Source: Mesorhizobium sp. RMAD-H1 (lineage in GTDB: Bacteria; Pseudomonadota; Alphaproteobacteria; Rhizobiales; Rhizobiaceae). Taken from it: a DNA stretch of 64,000 nt. The DNA is taken from the NCBI RefSeq assembly GCF_014191375.1, contig NZ_JACHWN010000008.1, positions 124,001 to 188,000 on the forward strand, written 5' to 3'. The notes beneath the pieces are model-generated. The model worked only from the letters and a program-made list of their open reading frames with translations, ran no database searches and had not been told where the DNA came from. Positions within the stretch are counted from its first letter, which is position 1. Each line of letters opens with the position of its first letter. The position numbers and the translations under genes are program-made. Below are positions 33,879 through 43,232 of the stretch, piece after piece.

Positions 33879-34433
33879 TTATCCAAAGGCCGGCGCCGCC
33901 AATTTTTCCACATGCGACTTCAGGTCGGTTGGCCAACTGGCGATGAGGCTACGGAACCGCGCTTCATCCCTCGCATAAAGCGCTCGCGCGGCCTCTTCAT
34001 AGCCGGGCTGGTCACCGAGCATCGCCATCATGAAGCGATCGGCCGCCTCCTGCGCCCGACGGGCGCGTTCCCGCCCGTCATCGGCGTTGCGCGCCGCATC
34101 CACCAGCCGGCGTATCGCCGCGGAGGCACCGCCGGACTGCCCGTTCAGCCAGTCCCAATGGCGCGGCAGAAGCGTCACCTCACGGGCCACCACGCCTAGC
34201 TTCGGCCGGCCTGGAGTGCGCGGTGAGTCAGCGGCCAGGATCCGCGTTGTGACGTCTTCAGGTGAGCCGGAAAGGTCGAAATCGATCTGCCGACCCGTGG
34301 CGTCATCAAATACCAGCACGTTTTCGCTTCGGTTTTCCCATTTCAGTGTCAGTGCCACGTCCAGCCTCGAGCCGGACGCTATACGCCTTTCACCGGCGAA
34401 CGCCGTGCATGTTGCGTTTTCGGGTTCCTGCAT
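33879..34433 (-). CDS. DUF2239 family protein
   Basis: A 184-residue soluble protein. CTAFAGERRIASGS, VLVFDDATGRQIDFDLSG, GRPKLGVVAREVTLLPRHWDWL and ADRFMMAMLGDQPGYEEAARALYA are the DUF2239 hallmarks. ATG at 34433 has GGAG 8 bases upstream; a TTG at 34445 is less likely. It converges with pyc and is divergent from the DeoR gene. No function is known; the second half is predominantly helical. Confidence 0.88.
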   Translation of the reverse strand: MQEPENATCTAFAGERRIASGSRLDVALTLKWENRSENVLVFDDATGRQIDFDLSGSPEDVTTRILAADSPRTPGRPKLGVVAREVTLLPRHWDWLNGQSGGASAAIRRLVDAARNADDGRERARRAQEAADRFMMAMLGDQPGYEEAARALYARDEARFRSLIASWPTDLKSHVEKLAAPAFG

Positions 34434-34560
34434 TGTCGTCTCCAAACTTTATGACCATTTATACCCGGATGAAATCGGAATCAATATACCCGGGTAAAAA
34501 TGATCCCCGCAAATTCTTCTCGCGGAGTGGCTTGCCAACCGCCGAGGAAGCCGCTATCGA

Positions 34561-34590
34561 TGATGCATGTTTATGCACGATTGTGCACGA
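34561..34590. promoter_or_regulatory. tandem decamer repeat upstream of deoR-type gene, operator candidate
   Basis: Three consecutive 10-bp units: TGATGCATGT, TTATGCACGA, TTGTGCACGA. The last two differ by one base. They end just before the TTGGAGG ribosome binding site of the DeoR-family gene. DeoR-family regulators often bind direct repeats with one-turn spacing, so autoregulation is likely. Confidence 0.55.
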
Positions 34591-34603
34591 TTGGAGGCCA
34601 GGC

Positions 34604-35377
34604 ATGAGCGCGTCCGATTTTCTGGTCGAGGAGCGGCAGGCGCGAATCGCCGAGAAGCTCGCCGCCTCCGGCAAGGTGCTGGCGGGCGAGCTGGCGCTGG
34701 AATTCGCGGTATCGGAAGATACGATCCGGCGCGATCTCAGGGAGATGGCGGCGGCGGGGCTTTGCCGGCGGGTTTATGGCGGCGCGCTCGCGCCGGTTCC
34801 GCCGACCGCGCCCTTCACGGAACGGGTAGCGGAGCAGCCGGAGCGCAAACGCGCGCTTGCCCGCGCCGCCACGCAGTTCATCGAGCCGGGGATGCTTGTC
34901 TTCCTCGACGCCTCGTCGACAAATCTAGCCATAGCGCGGGAAATATCATCCCTTTCCGGCATTACGGTCGCAACAAACGCGCCGCTCATTGCTTCTACTC
35001 TGATGGATGCCGTCGATCTCATCCTGATCGGCGGCACCGTCGACCGGCGGGTTGGAGCAGCGATCGGCGGCAAGGCGCTCAGCGACGTGGCGCTGCTGCG
35101 GCCTGATCTTTGCGTTCTAGGCGCCTGCGGGGTCGAGGCGCAAGCCGGCATCACCGCCTTCCATCTGGAGGATGCCGAGTTCAAGCGCGTGATCGCCCGG
35201 CGCAGCCGCTCAGTCATGACGACGGCCATGAACGAGAAACTGGGCACGGCCGCGCCACATGATGTGATCTCCGTAGTGGAATGCGGCAGGATCGTCGTCG
35301 AGCATGATGCGCCCGCGGAAACGCTCGCAGATATCGAGGCGCTGGGCGTCGAAATCGTCGGGGCCGCTGAGGTTTAA
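34604..35377 (+). CDS. DeoR/GlpR family transcriptional regulator
   Basis: A 257-residue regulator. The N-terminal helix-turn-helix has the DeoR pattern (EERQARIAEKLAASGKVLAG, then SEDTIRRDLREMAAAG); the C-terminal sugar-phosphate sensor domain has VFLDASSTNLAIA and LIGGTVDRRVGAAIG. The ATG at 34604 has GGAGG 8 bases upstream. It is 17 bp ahead of an MFS transporter gene, its likely target. Unusually long Ala content but no missing element seen. Confidence 0.93.
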   Translation: MSASDFLVEERQARIAEKLAASGKVLAGELALEFAVSEDTIRRDLREMAAAGLCRRVYGGALAPVPPTAPFTERVAEQPERKRALARAATQFIEPGMLVFLDASSTNLAIAREISSLSGITVATNAPLIASTLMDAVDLILIGGTVDRRVGAAIGGKALSDVALLRPDLCVLGACGVEAQAGITAFHLEDAEFKRVIARRSRSVMTTAMNEKLGTAAPHDVISVVECGRIVVEHDAPAETLADIEALGVEIVGAAEV

Positions 35378-35394
35378 ACCGGAGGAAAATGAGA

Positions 35395-36612
35395 ATGGAA
35401 ATGCGCGTGGATGCAGCCCGGGGCGAAGCGGGCCGGTCCGGCTACCTGCCGAAGGAGCGGTTGGCGGTATGGCTGTTTTTCCTGATGAACGGCTTCATGG
35501 TGGGGAACTGGGCGCCGAAAATCCCGGAATTCGCCGAGCGGCTGCAACTGAGCAAGGGCGAGCTGGGGCTGATGATCCTGGTCTTCGGCGTCGGATCCCT
35601 GGTCATGATGCCGGTGGCCGGAATGCAGATCGGGCGGTTCGGCGGGGCTTGGGTCTCCAAGGTCTCGGCGGTCCTGCTGCTGCCCTCCATCCTGGCGCTG
35701 ACGTTCACGCAGAGCGTGCCGGCCGCCGCGGTGGCGCTCTTTCTCTTCGGCGGCTTCGTCGGTGGCATGGATGTGGCCATGAACGCCAATGCGGTGGCGG
35801 TGGAGCAGAAGATGCGCCGGGCCATCATGTCCTCCTGCCACGCCTTCTGGAGCTTAGGCGGGCTCATCGGCGCCGGCATCGGCGGCTATCTCATCGAGCA
35901 TTTCGGCACGACGGTTCACGCGGTGGTCGCCACCGTGATGGCGGTCATCATGCTGGCCATAGCCTGGCCCATCGCATATGCCGATCGCCCGGTGCACCAT
36001 GCCGGTCAGCCCACGCGTTTCCGCCTTCCGCTCAAGCCGCTGCCCTGGCTGGTGGGGCTGATGGCGCTGTTCTCCATGGTGCCGGAGGGCGCGGTGCTCG
36101 ACTGGAGCGCGCTCTATCTCATGCAGGATCTGGGAGCGACGACCAGCATCTCCGGCCTGGGCTTCGCCGCCTTCTCGCTGACCATGGCCGTGATGCGTTT
36201 CGCGGGCGACCTGGTGCGCGACAGGCTCGGCGCCGTATTGACGCTGCGGCTCTGCACGGTAACGGCGATCATCGGCATGCTGGCCGCCAGCTTCGCGCCC
36301 GATCCGTTCATGGTCATTTTCGGCTTCGCGCTATGCGGGATCGGCATTTCCAACATGGTGCCCATCGCCTTCTCGATCGCCGGCAATCTGCCCGGACTGG
36401 CGCCCGGCGTCGGGCTGTCGATCGCCACCACGCTCGGCTATTCCGGCATCCTTTTCGCGCCGTCGACGATCGGCTTCATTGCCGAGCATACGGGCTTTTC
36501 GGCCGTATTCGCCACCCTGCCGCTGCTTCTGGTCGTCGTTCTGGCGCTGTCGGGCCTTGCGCGCTATGCCGATGCGGGCACGCATGAGGAGGCGGTCGCG
36601 CAGGACGCGTGA
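35395..36612 (+). CDS. MFS transporter
   Basis: A 405-residue, twelve-helix major facilitator protein. Hydrophobic segments start at LAVWLFFLMNGFMVGNWAPKI and end at LPLLLVVVLALSG; the first intracellular loop and the GGFVGGMDVAMNANAVAVE region resemble FucP/YbjJ-type MFS proteins of about 400 residues. GGAGG is 9 bases before the ATG at 35395 (an ATG at 35389 is too close to it). Coupled with the upstream DeoR gene, so a sugar or sugar-like substrate is plausible but unproven. Confidence 0.88.
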   Translation: MEMRVDAARGEAGRSGYLPKERLAVWLFFLMNGFMVGNWAPKIPEFAERLQLSKGELGLMILVFGVGSLVMMPVAGMQIGRFGGAWVSKVSAVLLLPSILALTFTQSVPAAAVALFLFGGFVGGMDVAMNANAVAVEQKMRRAIMSSCHAFWSLGGLIGAGIGGYLIEHFGTTVHAVVATVMAVIMLAIAWPIAYADRPVHHAGQPTRFRLPLKPLPWLVGLMALFSMVPEGAVLDWSALYLMQDLGATTSISGLGFAAFSLTMAVMRFAGDLVRDRLGAVLTLRLCTVTAIIGMLAASFAPDPFMVIFGFALCGIGISNMVPIAFSIAGNLPGLAPGVGLSIATTLGYSGILFAPSTIGFIAEHTGFSAVFATLPLLLVVVLALSGLARYADAGTHEEAVAQDA

Positions 36613-36624
36613 GGCACTGCGCCC

Positions 36625-37407
36625 TTACTCCGCGGTCCAGCCGCCGTCGACCGAAAGCGTCGTGCCGTTGATCTGCGCGGCGTGGTCGGTGCAGAGGAAG
36701 GCCGCGAGCGCGCCGATCTGATCGGTGGTGACGAACTGCCTGGTCGGCTGCTTGTCCAGCATGACCTCGCGGATCACCGTCTCCCGATCCATGTTGTGCG
36801 TCTTCATCTGGTCGGGGATCTGGGCTTCAACGAGCGGCGTCAGAACATAGCCCGGGCAGATGGCGTTGCTGGTGATCCTCTGTTCGGCCAGTTCCAGCGC
36901 GACCGCCTTGGTGAAGCCGACGATGCCGTGCTTGGCCGCCACATAGGCCGATTTGAACGGCGAGGCTCGCAGGCCATGGGCCGAGGCGATATTGATGATA
37001 CGGCCCCAGCCGGCTGATCTCATCAGGGGGACTGCGGCGGCGACGGTGTGGAAGGCCGAGGTAAGATTAACGGCGATAATGGCATCCCACTTCTCGGCCG
37101 GAAATTCCTCGACGGGCGCGACATGCTGGATGCCGGCATTGTTGACGAGGATATCGACCGTGCCGAAGGCGGAAGCGGCGTTGGCGACGAGTGCACGGCA
37201 TTCCTCAGGCTTCCTCATGTCGGCCTTGACATAGAGGGCCTTGACACCATGTTCCTTGCCGATCAGCTCGGCAAGGGCATGGTCTTCGTCCCGGTCGGTG
37301 AAGGAATTGATCACAATATCGTGGCCGCCGGCGGCCAGCGCATGCGCGATGCCGAGGCCGATGCCGGAATTGGAGCCTGTGATAATGGCGGTCTTGCGTG
37401 CAGTCAT
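36625..37407 (-). CDS. bdhA: 3-hydroxybutyrate dehydrogenase
   Basis: NAD-dependent short-chain dehydrogenase that oxidises D-3-hydroxybutyrate to acetoacetate, the entry step of PHB monomer use. 260 residues with TGSNSGIGLGIA, the bdh hallmark NNAGIQHVAPVEEFP, catalytic SAYVAAKHG and C-terminal INGTTLSVDGGWTAE. It converges with the MFS gene and is divergent from ispG. Complements the PHB synthesis genes at 47 kb. Confidence 0.94.
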   Translation of the reverse strand: MTARKTAIITGSNSGIGLGIAHALAAGGHDIVINSFTDRDEDHALAELIGKEHGVKALYVKADMRKPEECRALVANAASAFGTVDILVNNAGIQHVAPVEEFPAEKWDAIIAVNLTSAFHTVAAAVPLMRSAGWGRIINIASAHGLRASPFKSAYVAAKHGIVGFTKAVALELAEQRITSNAICPGYVLTPLVEAQIPDQMKTHNMDRETVIREVMLDKQPTRQFVTTDQIGALAAFLCTDHAAQINGTTLSVDGGWTAE

Positions 37408-37565
37408 CTTGTCGCCGTCCTCCCTTCGCCCGGCCTGGTCGTGTTTCCGACCTCTACCGGGCAGTCATGTTGCGGTGCATAATGCGAGGGTGACGGTTCC
37501 TCGGCAAGATGCTAAAGCTCGTTTATAAAATCGCCATGAAGGGATGATGCTAGACCGGGAGTTGA

Positions 37566-38891
<1,326 letters not shown>

Positions 38892-38917
38892 GGGAAGACT
38901 ATTCCCGTCAGCGCCAG

Positions 38918-39079
38918 ACACCCCCCTCTGTCCTGCCGGACATCTCCCCCTCAAGGGGGGAGATTGGCTGTCAGTTCCGCTTTCGCCAATCGCAAACGTT
39001 GCAGGATTGAGAGCCGAGACCGATGAAGGCCAATCTCCCCCCTTGAGGGGGAGATGCCCGGCAGGGCAGAGGGGGGTGT
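38918..39079. repeat. long inverted repeat, CATCTCCCCCTCAAGGGG type
   Basis: Arms 38918-38968 and 39029-39079 are 51 nt each and differ at two positions. They carry the words ACACCCCCCTCTG, CTGCCGG, CATCTCCCCCTC and AAGGGGGGAGATTGGC. The spacer is 60 nt. A second copy is at 60082-60245. This family is common between genes in rhizobia. Here it sits between convergent ispG and an SDR gene. Confidence 0.92.
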
Positions 39080-39106
39080 ATCGCACGCACCGCGCTTCCG
39101 GTTAAC

Positions 39107-39856
39107 TCATACCTGCGTCCACCCCCCGTCGATGGTGAGCTCCACTCCCGACACATAGGACGCCTCGTCCGAAGCGAGGAACAGCACCACCTTCGCCACC
39201 TCCTCCGCGCTGCCGCTGCGGGCGAGCGGGATTTGTGCGTGGGCCTGCTGGTTGAACGCGGCGATTTGCTCCTCGCTCAGCCCCACCTTGCGGATGAGGT
39301 CGGTATCGATGACACCGGGCGCAATCGCGTTCACCCGGATGCCTTTCGCGGCGAGTTCCGCCGTCATCGTTCGCGCCAGCGAGCGGATGGCGGCCTTGGT
39401 TGCGGCATAGACGGCGAAGCCGGGGAAACCCTTGATGCTCTGCATGGAGCCGTTCAGCACCACCGACCCGCCTGTCGTCATCAGGGGAGCGAGCTTCTGC
39501 ACCGTGAAGAAGGTGCCCTTGAAATTGGTATCGACGACGAGGTCGAACTCTTCTTCCGTTGTCCGTTCGAAGGGCTGCGGCTTTCCTGTGCCGGCATTGG
39601 CGAAGAGGATATCGACGCGGCCATAGCGCGTCTCGACATGCGCACGCAGCGCCTCGATATCCGCCATCCGCGCGATGTCGCTGCGCAGGGCCTCGACGTT
39701 GCGCCCGATGTTCAGCACCGCGGCATCGAGCGCCGCCTGATCGCGGCCGGTGATGATGACGGTGGCGCCTTCCTCGACGAACAGCTTCGCCGTTGCAAAG
39801 CCCATGCCCGCGCTGCCGCCGGTGACGACAGCGATTTTCCCGTCCAGCTTACCCAT
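39107..39856 (-). CDS. SDR family oxidoreductase
   Basis: A 249-residue classical short-chain dehydrogenase: cofactor motif VVTGGSAGMGFATA, ANAG, catalytic Ser and YAATK, and C-terminal SYVSGVELTIDGGWTQV. GGAG precedes the ATG at 39856. Substrate unknown; similar proteins are annotated as oxidoreductases of quinones or small carbonyls. Divergent from a TetR gene, 98 bp between starts, so it is the probable target of that regulator. Confidence 0.92.
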   Translation of the reverse strand: MGKLDGKIAVVTGGSAGMGFATAKLFVEEGATVIITGRDQAALDAAVLNIGRNVEALRSDIARMADIEALRAHVETRYGRVDILFANAGTGKPQPFERTTEEEFDLVVDTNFKGTFFTVQKLAPLMTTGGSVVLNGSMQSIKGFPGFAVYAATKAAIRSLARTMTAELAAKGIRVNAIAPGVIDTDLIRKVGLSEEQIAAFNQQAHAQIPLARSGSAEEVAKVVLFLASDEASYVSGVELTIDGGWTQV

Positions 39857-39888
39857 GATATTGCTCCTTGAATACACATACTAACCGC

Positions 39889-39900
39889 CCACCCGGGTGG
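39889..39900. promoter_or_regulatory. 12-bp perfect palindrome in the SDR/TetR gap
   Basis: CCACCCGGGTGG is perfectly palindromic and lies in the middle of the divergent gap. TetR dimers bind such dyads; likely operator for both genes. Confidence 0.55.
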
Positions 39901-39954
39901 AACGGCAGGGATGCGCAGACTATATGGAGCTTTCCGCAGCTTCGGGATTCGCAT

Positions 39955-40590
39955 ATGAAAACCAGCCCCCGCGTGGCGCTCAGCCCCCGCAAATGCCCGC
40001 GTCAGGCGCGCTCCGCCGTCACCGTGGACGCCATTTTCGAGGCGACCCTTCAGGTTTTATTGAGCACCGGATCGACCCGGCTCAACACCACCAGGGTGGC
40101 CGAGCGGGCGGGCGTATCGGTGGGGACGCTGTACCAGTACTTCCCCAACAAGCAGGCGCTGCTTTTTGCCGTGCTGGAGCGCTATCTCGACCGGCTGATG
40201 GACAGGCTCGAAGCGGCGTGCGAGGCCCGGCGCGGCGGGGCGGCCGAAGACATGATCGAAGGCGTGGTGCAGGCCTATCTGCAGGCGAAGGCGGACGAGG
40301 CCGCGATTTCCCGCGCGCTTTACTACATCGTGATCGAGCTCGACGCCCGCGAACTGGTCGACAAGGCGATCTGGCGGGCGGAGCGGGCGATTGCCGCGAT
40401 GCTGTCGACCGCCAATGATTGTGCGTTCTCCGATCCGCAGGCGGTCGCCCGGGTGGTCTTCGCGGCGATCCATGGGACGGTGCGGATGTTCTACGAACGC
40501 GACCTGCCGCCCATGGCCGGCGGAGATGTGGAGCGGCAACTCACAATGATGTGCCGCTCCTATGTCGCGGCGGCGGGGCGGGCGGTGTGA
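39955..40590 (+). CDS. TetR family transcriptional regulator
   Basis: A 211-residue TetR protein: N-terminal helix-turn-helix (VDAIFEATLQVLLSTG, TTRVAERAGVSVGTLYQYF), then a helical ligand domain. The start at 39955 (MKTSPRVALSPRK) gives the usual short basic lead; an upstream in-frame start at 39868 would extend into the divergent promoter. Its stop is one base from the convergent MFS stop. Confidence 0.92.
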   Translation: MKTSPRVALSPRKCPRQARSAVTVDAIFEATLQVLLSTGSTRLNTTRVAERAGVSVGTLYQYFPNKQALLFAVLERYLDRLMDRLEAACEARRGGAAEDMIEGVVQAYLQAKADEAAISRALYYIVIELDARELVDKAIWRAERAIAAMLSTANDCAFSDPQAVARVVFAAIHGTVRMFYERDLPPMAGGDVERQLTMMCRSYVAAAGRAV

Positions 40591-40591
40591 G

Positions 40592-41830
40592 CTACAGGGC
40601 CCGCGTGGCGGCTTCCGGCGTTGCCCGAAGGGTGGCGGCCCAGAAGGCGAGCGTGGCGAGGCTGATCCCTGTGCCGAGCAGGCAGACGCCATTCCAGCCC
40701 GCATGGGCGTAGACCCAGGTGGAGAGGGCGGAGCCGCCGGCGCTGCCGATGGAATAGAAGACCATATAGGCGGCGGTGAGCCGGTTCTGCGCGTCGGGCC
40801 GGACGCGATAGATCATCGCCTGATTGGTGACATGGACCGCCTGCAAGCCGAAATCGATGATCAGCACCCCGGCGATCAGCCACAGGAGCGAGTGCCCGAG
40901 CAGGGCGATCGGTCCCCAGGCGAGAAGCATCAGCAGGAGCGCGATGCCCGTCATGCGCTGGGCATGGCCGCGGTCGGCAATTCTTCCGGCCCGCGAGGCG
41001 GCGAGCGCGCCTGCCGCTCCGGCAAGGCCGAATAGCCCGATTTCCGCATGGCTCAGTTCGAAGGGCGGCGCGCTCAGCGGCATCACCAGCGGCGCGAGCA
41101 ACGTGGTGATATCGGCGAAGATCAGCATTGCGATGACGGCGCGGATGCGCAGCACCGGCTCGGACCGGAAAAGCGTCGCGAGCGACAGGATCAGCGCCGG
41201 ATAGGAGAGGCCGGCAGGTTCGCGGCGCTGGCGGGGCAGGCTGCGCCAGAGCGCAAGGCCGATCAGCAGGGTGAGGAGGGCGGAACTCAGATAGACGCTG
41301 CGCCAGCCGCTCACATCCGTCAGCGCTCCCGCCACGGCGCGGGCCAGCAATATGCCGAGCACGATGCCGCTGGTGACGATGCCGACCACATGACCGCGCC
41401 GCTCAGGTTCGGCAAGGTTCGCGGCATAGGCGACAAGCGCCTGGGTGACGACCGCAAGCAGGCCCATCGCACCCATGGAGGCGAGCAGCAGGGCGGAATT
41501 GGCGGCGAACCCGATGGACATGAGGGCGAGGGCCGACAGGAGGAAATGGCCGACGATCAGCTTGCGCCGGTCGAAGAGGTCGCCGAGCGGCACGAGGAAG
41601 ATGAGGCCGAGCGCATAGCCCACCTGGCTGGCGGCGACGATCAGCCCCGCCGTGGCGCGGGACAGGCCGAGATCGTCGGCCATCACATCGAGCAGGGGAT
41701 GGGCGAAATAGACATTCGCCACGGCAAGGCCGCTGGCTAGGGCGAAAAGCAGAAGCGTGGCGGAAGAGAGCGATGGACGTGCGGCAGGGTTCGCGGCAGG
41801 CGCTGCTGCCGCGTCATATGAAGAAGACAT
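40592..41830 (-). CDS. MFS efflux transporter
   Basis: A 412-residue, twelve-helix major facilitator protein of the YdhP/CmlA-like type: FALASGLAVANVYFAHPLLD, PLGDLFDRRKLIVG (motif A) and a helix 5 region GIVTSGIVLGILLARAVAG. ATG at 41830 has AGGTG upstream; a GTG at 41839 is the alternative. Divergent from an HxlR regulator, a common pairing for drug or electrophile efflux. Substrate not readable. Confidence 0.9.
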   Translation of the reverse strand: MSSSYDAAAAPAANPAARPSLSSATLLLFALASGLAVANVYFAHPLLDVMADDLGLSRATAGLIVAASQVGYALGLIFLVPLGDLFDRRKLIVGHFLLSALALMSIGFAANSALLLASMGAMGLLAVVTQALVAYAANLAEPERRGHVVGIVTSGIVLGILLARAVAGALTDVSGWRSVYLSSALLTLLIGLALWRSLPRQRREPAGLSYPALILSLATLFRSEPVLRIRAVIAMLIFADITTLLAPLVMPLSAPPFELSHAEIGLFGLAGAAGALAASRAGRIADRGHAQRMTGIALLLMLLAWGPIALLGHSLLWLIAGVLIIDFGLQAVHVTNQAMIYRVRPDAQNRLTAAYMVFYSIGSAGGSALSTWVYAHAGWNGVCLLGTGISLATLAFWAATLRATPEAATRAL

Positions 41831-41843
41831 GATGGACACCTAC

Positions 41844-41868
41844 AAATGGTTTTAAGATGAAACCATTT
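41844..41868. promoter_or_regulatory. inverted repeat AAATGGTTT-N7-AAACCATTT, candidate HxlR operator
   Basis: Two perfect 9-bp arms (41844-41852, 41860-41868) in the 94-bp gap between the divergent MFS and hxlR-type genes. A further GGTT...AACC pair lies at 41885-41902. HxlR proteins bind dyads in this position. Confidence 0.65.
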
Positions 41869-41924
41869 TGCTTGTAGCGGAAAAGGTTTTATATTGCAAC
41901 CATCATGCAATGGATGGAGCCGAC

Positions 41925-42383
41925 ATGGTCCGCAAGAAGAGCCTGAAAGGGGATTATTGCCCGAGCGCGCGGTCGCTGGACGTCATCGGCGACTGGTGGT
42001 CGCTCCTGATCGTGCGCGAGGCGTTCGACGGGGTGACGCGGTTCAGCGCCTTTCAGAAAAATCTTGGCATCGCCCGCAACATCCTGGCGGACCGGCTGCG
42101 CAAGCTGACGGGCGAGGGCATCCTGCAGGCCGTGCCCGATCCGAAAGGCGGGGCGCATCAGGAATACAGGCTCACGCCCAAGGGACGCGATCTGCTGGCG
42201 GTGATCGTCGCTTTACGCCAGTGGGGGGAGAGGCACCTCTTCGCGCCCGACGAGCCGCATTCCCGTCTCGTGGACAGTCTCACGGGCATGGATGTGGCGC
42301 CGCTTCATGTGCGGGCGCAGGATGGGCGCCTGCTTTCCGCCGACGATGTGGTCATCGTCAAGGTGCGGGAAGAGGATGCATAA
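41925..42383 (+). CDS. HxlR family transcriptional regulator
   Basis: A 152-residue winged-helix protein of the HxlR (DUF24) family: YCPSARSLDVIGDWWSLLIVREAF, then RFSAFQKNLGIARNILADRLRKL and the wing HQEYRLTPKG. GGAG is 5 bases before the ATG at 41925. The conserved Cys in the N-terminal DYCPSAR segment is where redox-sensing members react. Its stop is 2 bases from the 49-bp repeat at 42386. Probable repressor of the adjacent MFS gene. Confidence 0.92.
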   Translation: MVRKKSLKGDYCPSARSLDVIGDWWSLLIVREAFDGVTRFSAFQKNLGIARNILADRLRKLTGEGILQAVPDPKGGAHQEYRLTPKGRDLLAVIVALRQWGERHLFAPDEPHSRLVDSLTGMDVAPLHVRAQDGRLLSADDVVIVKVREEDA

Positions 42384-42385
42384 TC

Positions 42386-42434
42386 AGCTCTGCCTGTCCG
42401 CGATGAAGCGCGCCGCCTGCTTCAGGAACGCTGC
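42386..42434. repeat. displaced copy of the ispA 3' end, att-like direct repeat (left)
   Basis: This 49-bp segment is identical at 48 positions to 43235-43283, the last codons of ispA. Read on the minus strand it codes AAFLKQAARFIADRQS; the adjoining TCA at 42384-42386 supplies a TGA stop. It directly follows the hxlR-type stop, as expected if hxlR and ispA were once convergent neighbours and an element entered at the ispA 3' end. Between it and 42590 there is a hairpin (ACCGGC-TTT-GCCGGT, 42495-42509) and no gene. Confidence 0.8.
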
Positions 42435-42589
42435 GTTCTTAGAGCGTTTCACGTTAAGATAGAGGCATGAGTGTTGTGGGGTGCTCCCACCCTTACCGGC
42501 TTTGCCGGTGGAGTCTCCATCCCAACGCCGTCTCTCCTCTGGCTGCTGGTTCGGCGGATTGAGCCTACTTCGGCAGTCTACCCCCCATA

Positions 42590-43093
42590 TTAACCCATGT
42601 GGAAGTAGTCATAACCGTCACTATGATGGTAGTTGAACTGAATGATTTTTCCATTCTGGATCGTCGTCATGCTTTTTGATGTCGGGTCCACATTAGGGAA
42701 CTTCTTTTGAACAGCTCTGCCAAGTTGAATGTGCGGCAGTATTTTGTCCTTTCCACCGCTCCCATTTTTGTACTTGACCATGCAGCTGACCGTGCCTTGG
42801 TGATAGGTAACGGATAGCGATTGGTCAGCTGTTGTGCCGTTTTCGTACTGGTAGGGCCCAAACATTCCCTTCCCGTGCTTGGTTGCGAAGTTGGTGATGC
42901 CGTATCTGGCGGCAGTTGCTTTGATACCAGCTTCATTGCTTGGATAATTGTTGAGGCAGATGTCTTCAAAAATCTTGATGGCAGGGTGCTGAGGGGAAGC
43001 GTCTGCTTCCTGTTGAAGTTTGCCAGCCGGTGTCTGACATCCTGCAAGGGTCAACGCAACTGCAACCGTACCGTTGCGTAACACATATCTCAT
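42590..43093 (-). CDS. hypothetical lipoprotein on a small accessory insert
   Basis: A 167-residue predicted lipoprotein: signal peptide MRYVLRNGTVAVALTLAGC with lipobox LAGC (Cys19), then an exported domain with two further cysteines (FEDICLNNYPS and GTVSCMVKY). GGGGAC precedes the ATG. I do not recognise a family. Base use is lower in GC than the neighbours (28 of 60 bases at 42901-42960 are G or C). It is the only gene between the 49-bp repeats at 42386 and 43235, which points to horizontal entry. Confidence 0.7.
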   Translation of the reverse strand: MRYVLRNGTVAVALTLAGCQTPAGKLQQEADASPQHPAIKIFEDICLNNYPSNEAGIKATAARYGITNFATKHGKGMFGPYQYENGTTADQSLSVTYHQGTVSCMVKYKNGSGGKDKILPHIQLGRAVQKKFPNVDPTSKSMTTIQNGKIIQFNYHHSDGYDYFHMG

Positions 43094-43232
43094 GACCGTC
43101 CCCCATCCAATTATGCGCTTAGCCAGACATCCATGAGTCGAACACGAAGATCAATATCTGCGGGTTCAGGCCGCCGCAGCGCGGAGCGCGCAGCGATAAG
43201 CTTGCTTTACCGGATGCGCGGAGAGATGATGC

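Noticed and set aside
42435-42589. Insertion-sequence end next to the orphan lipoprotein gene
   Set aside because: No transposase and no matching inverted terminal repeat at the other side; the flanking 49-bp repeats are far longer than a usual target duplication.
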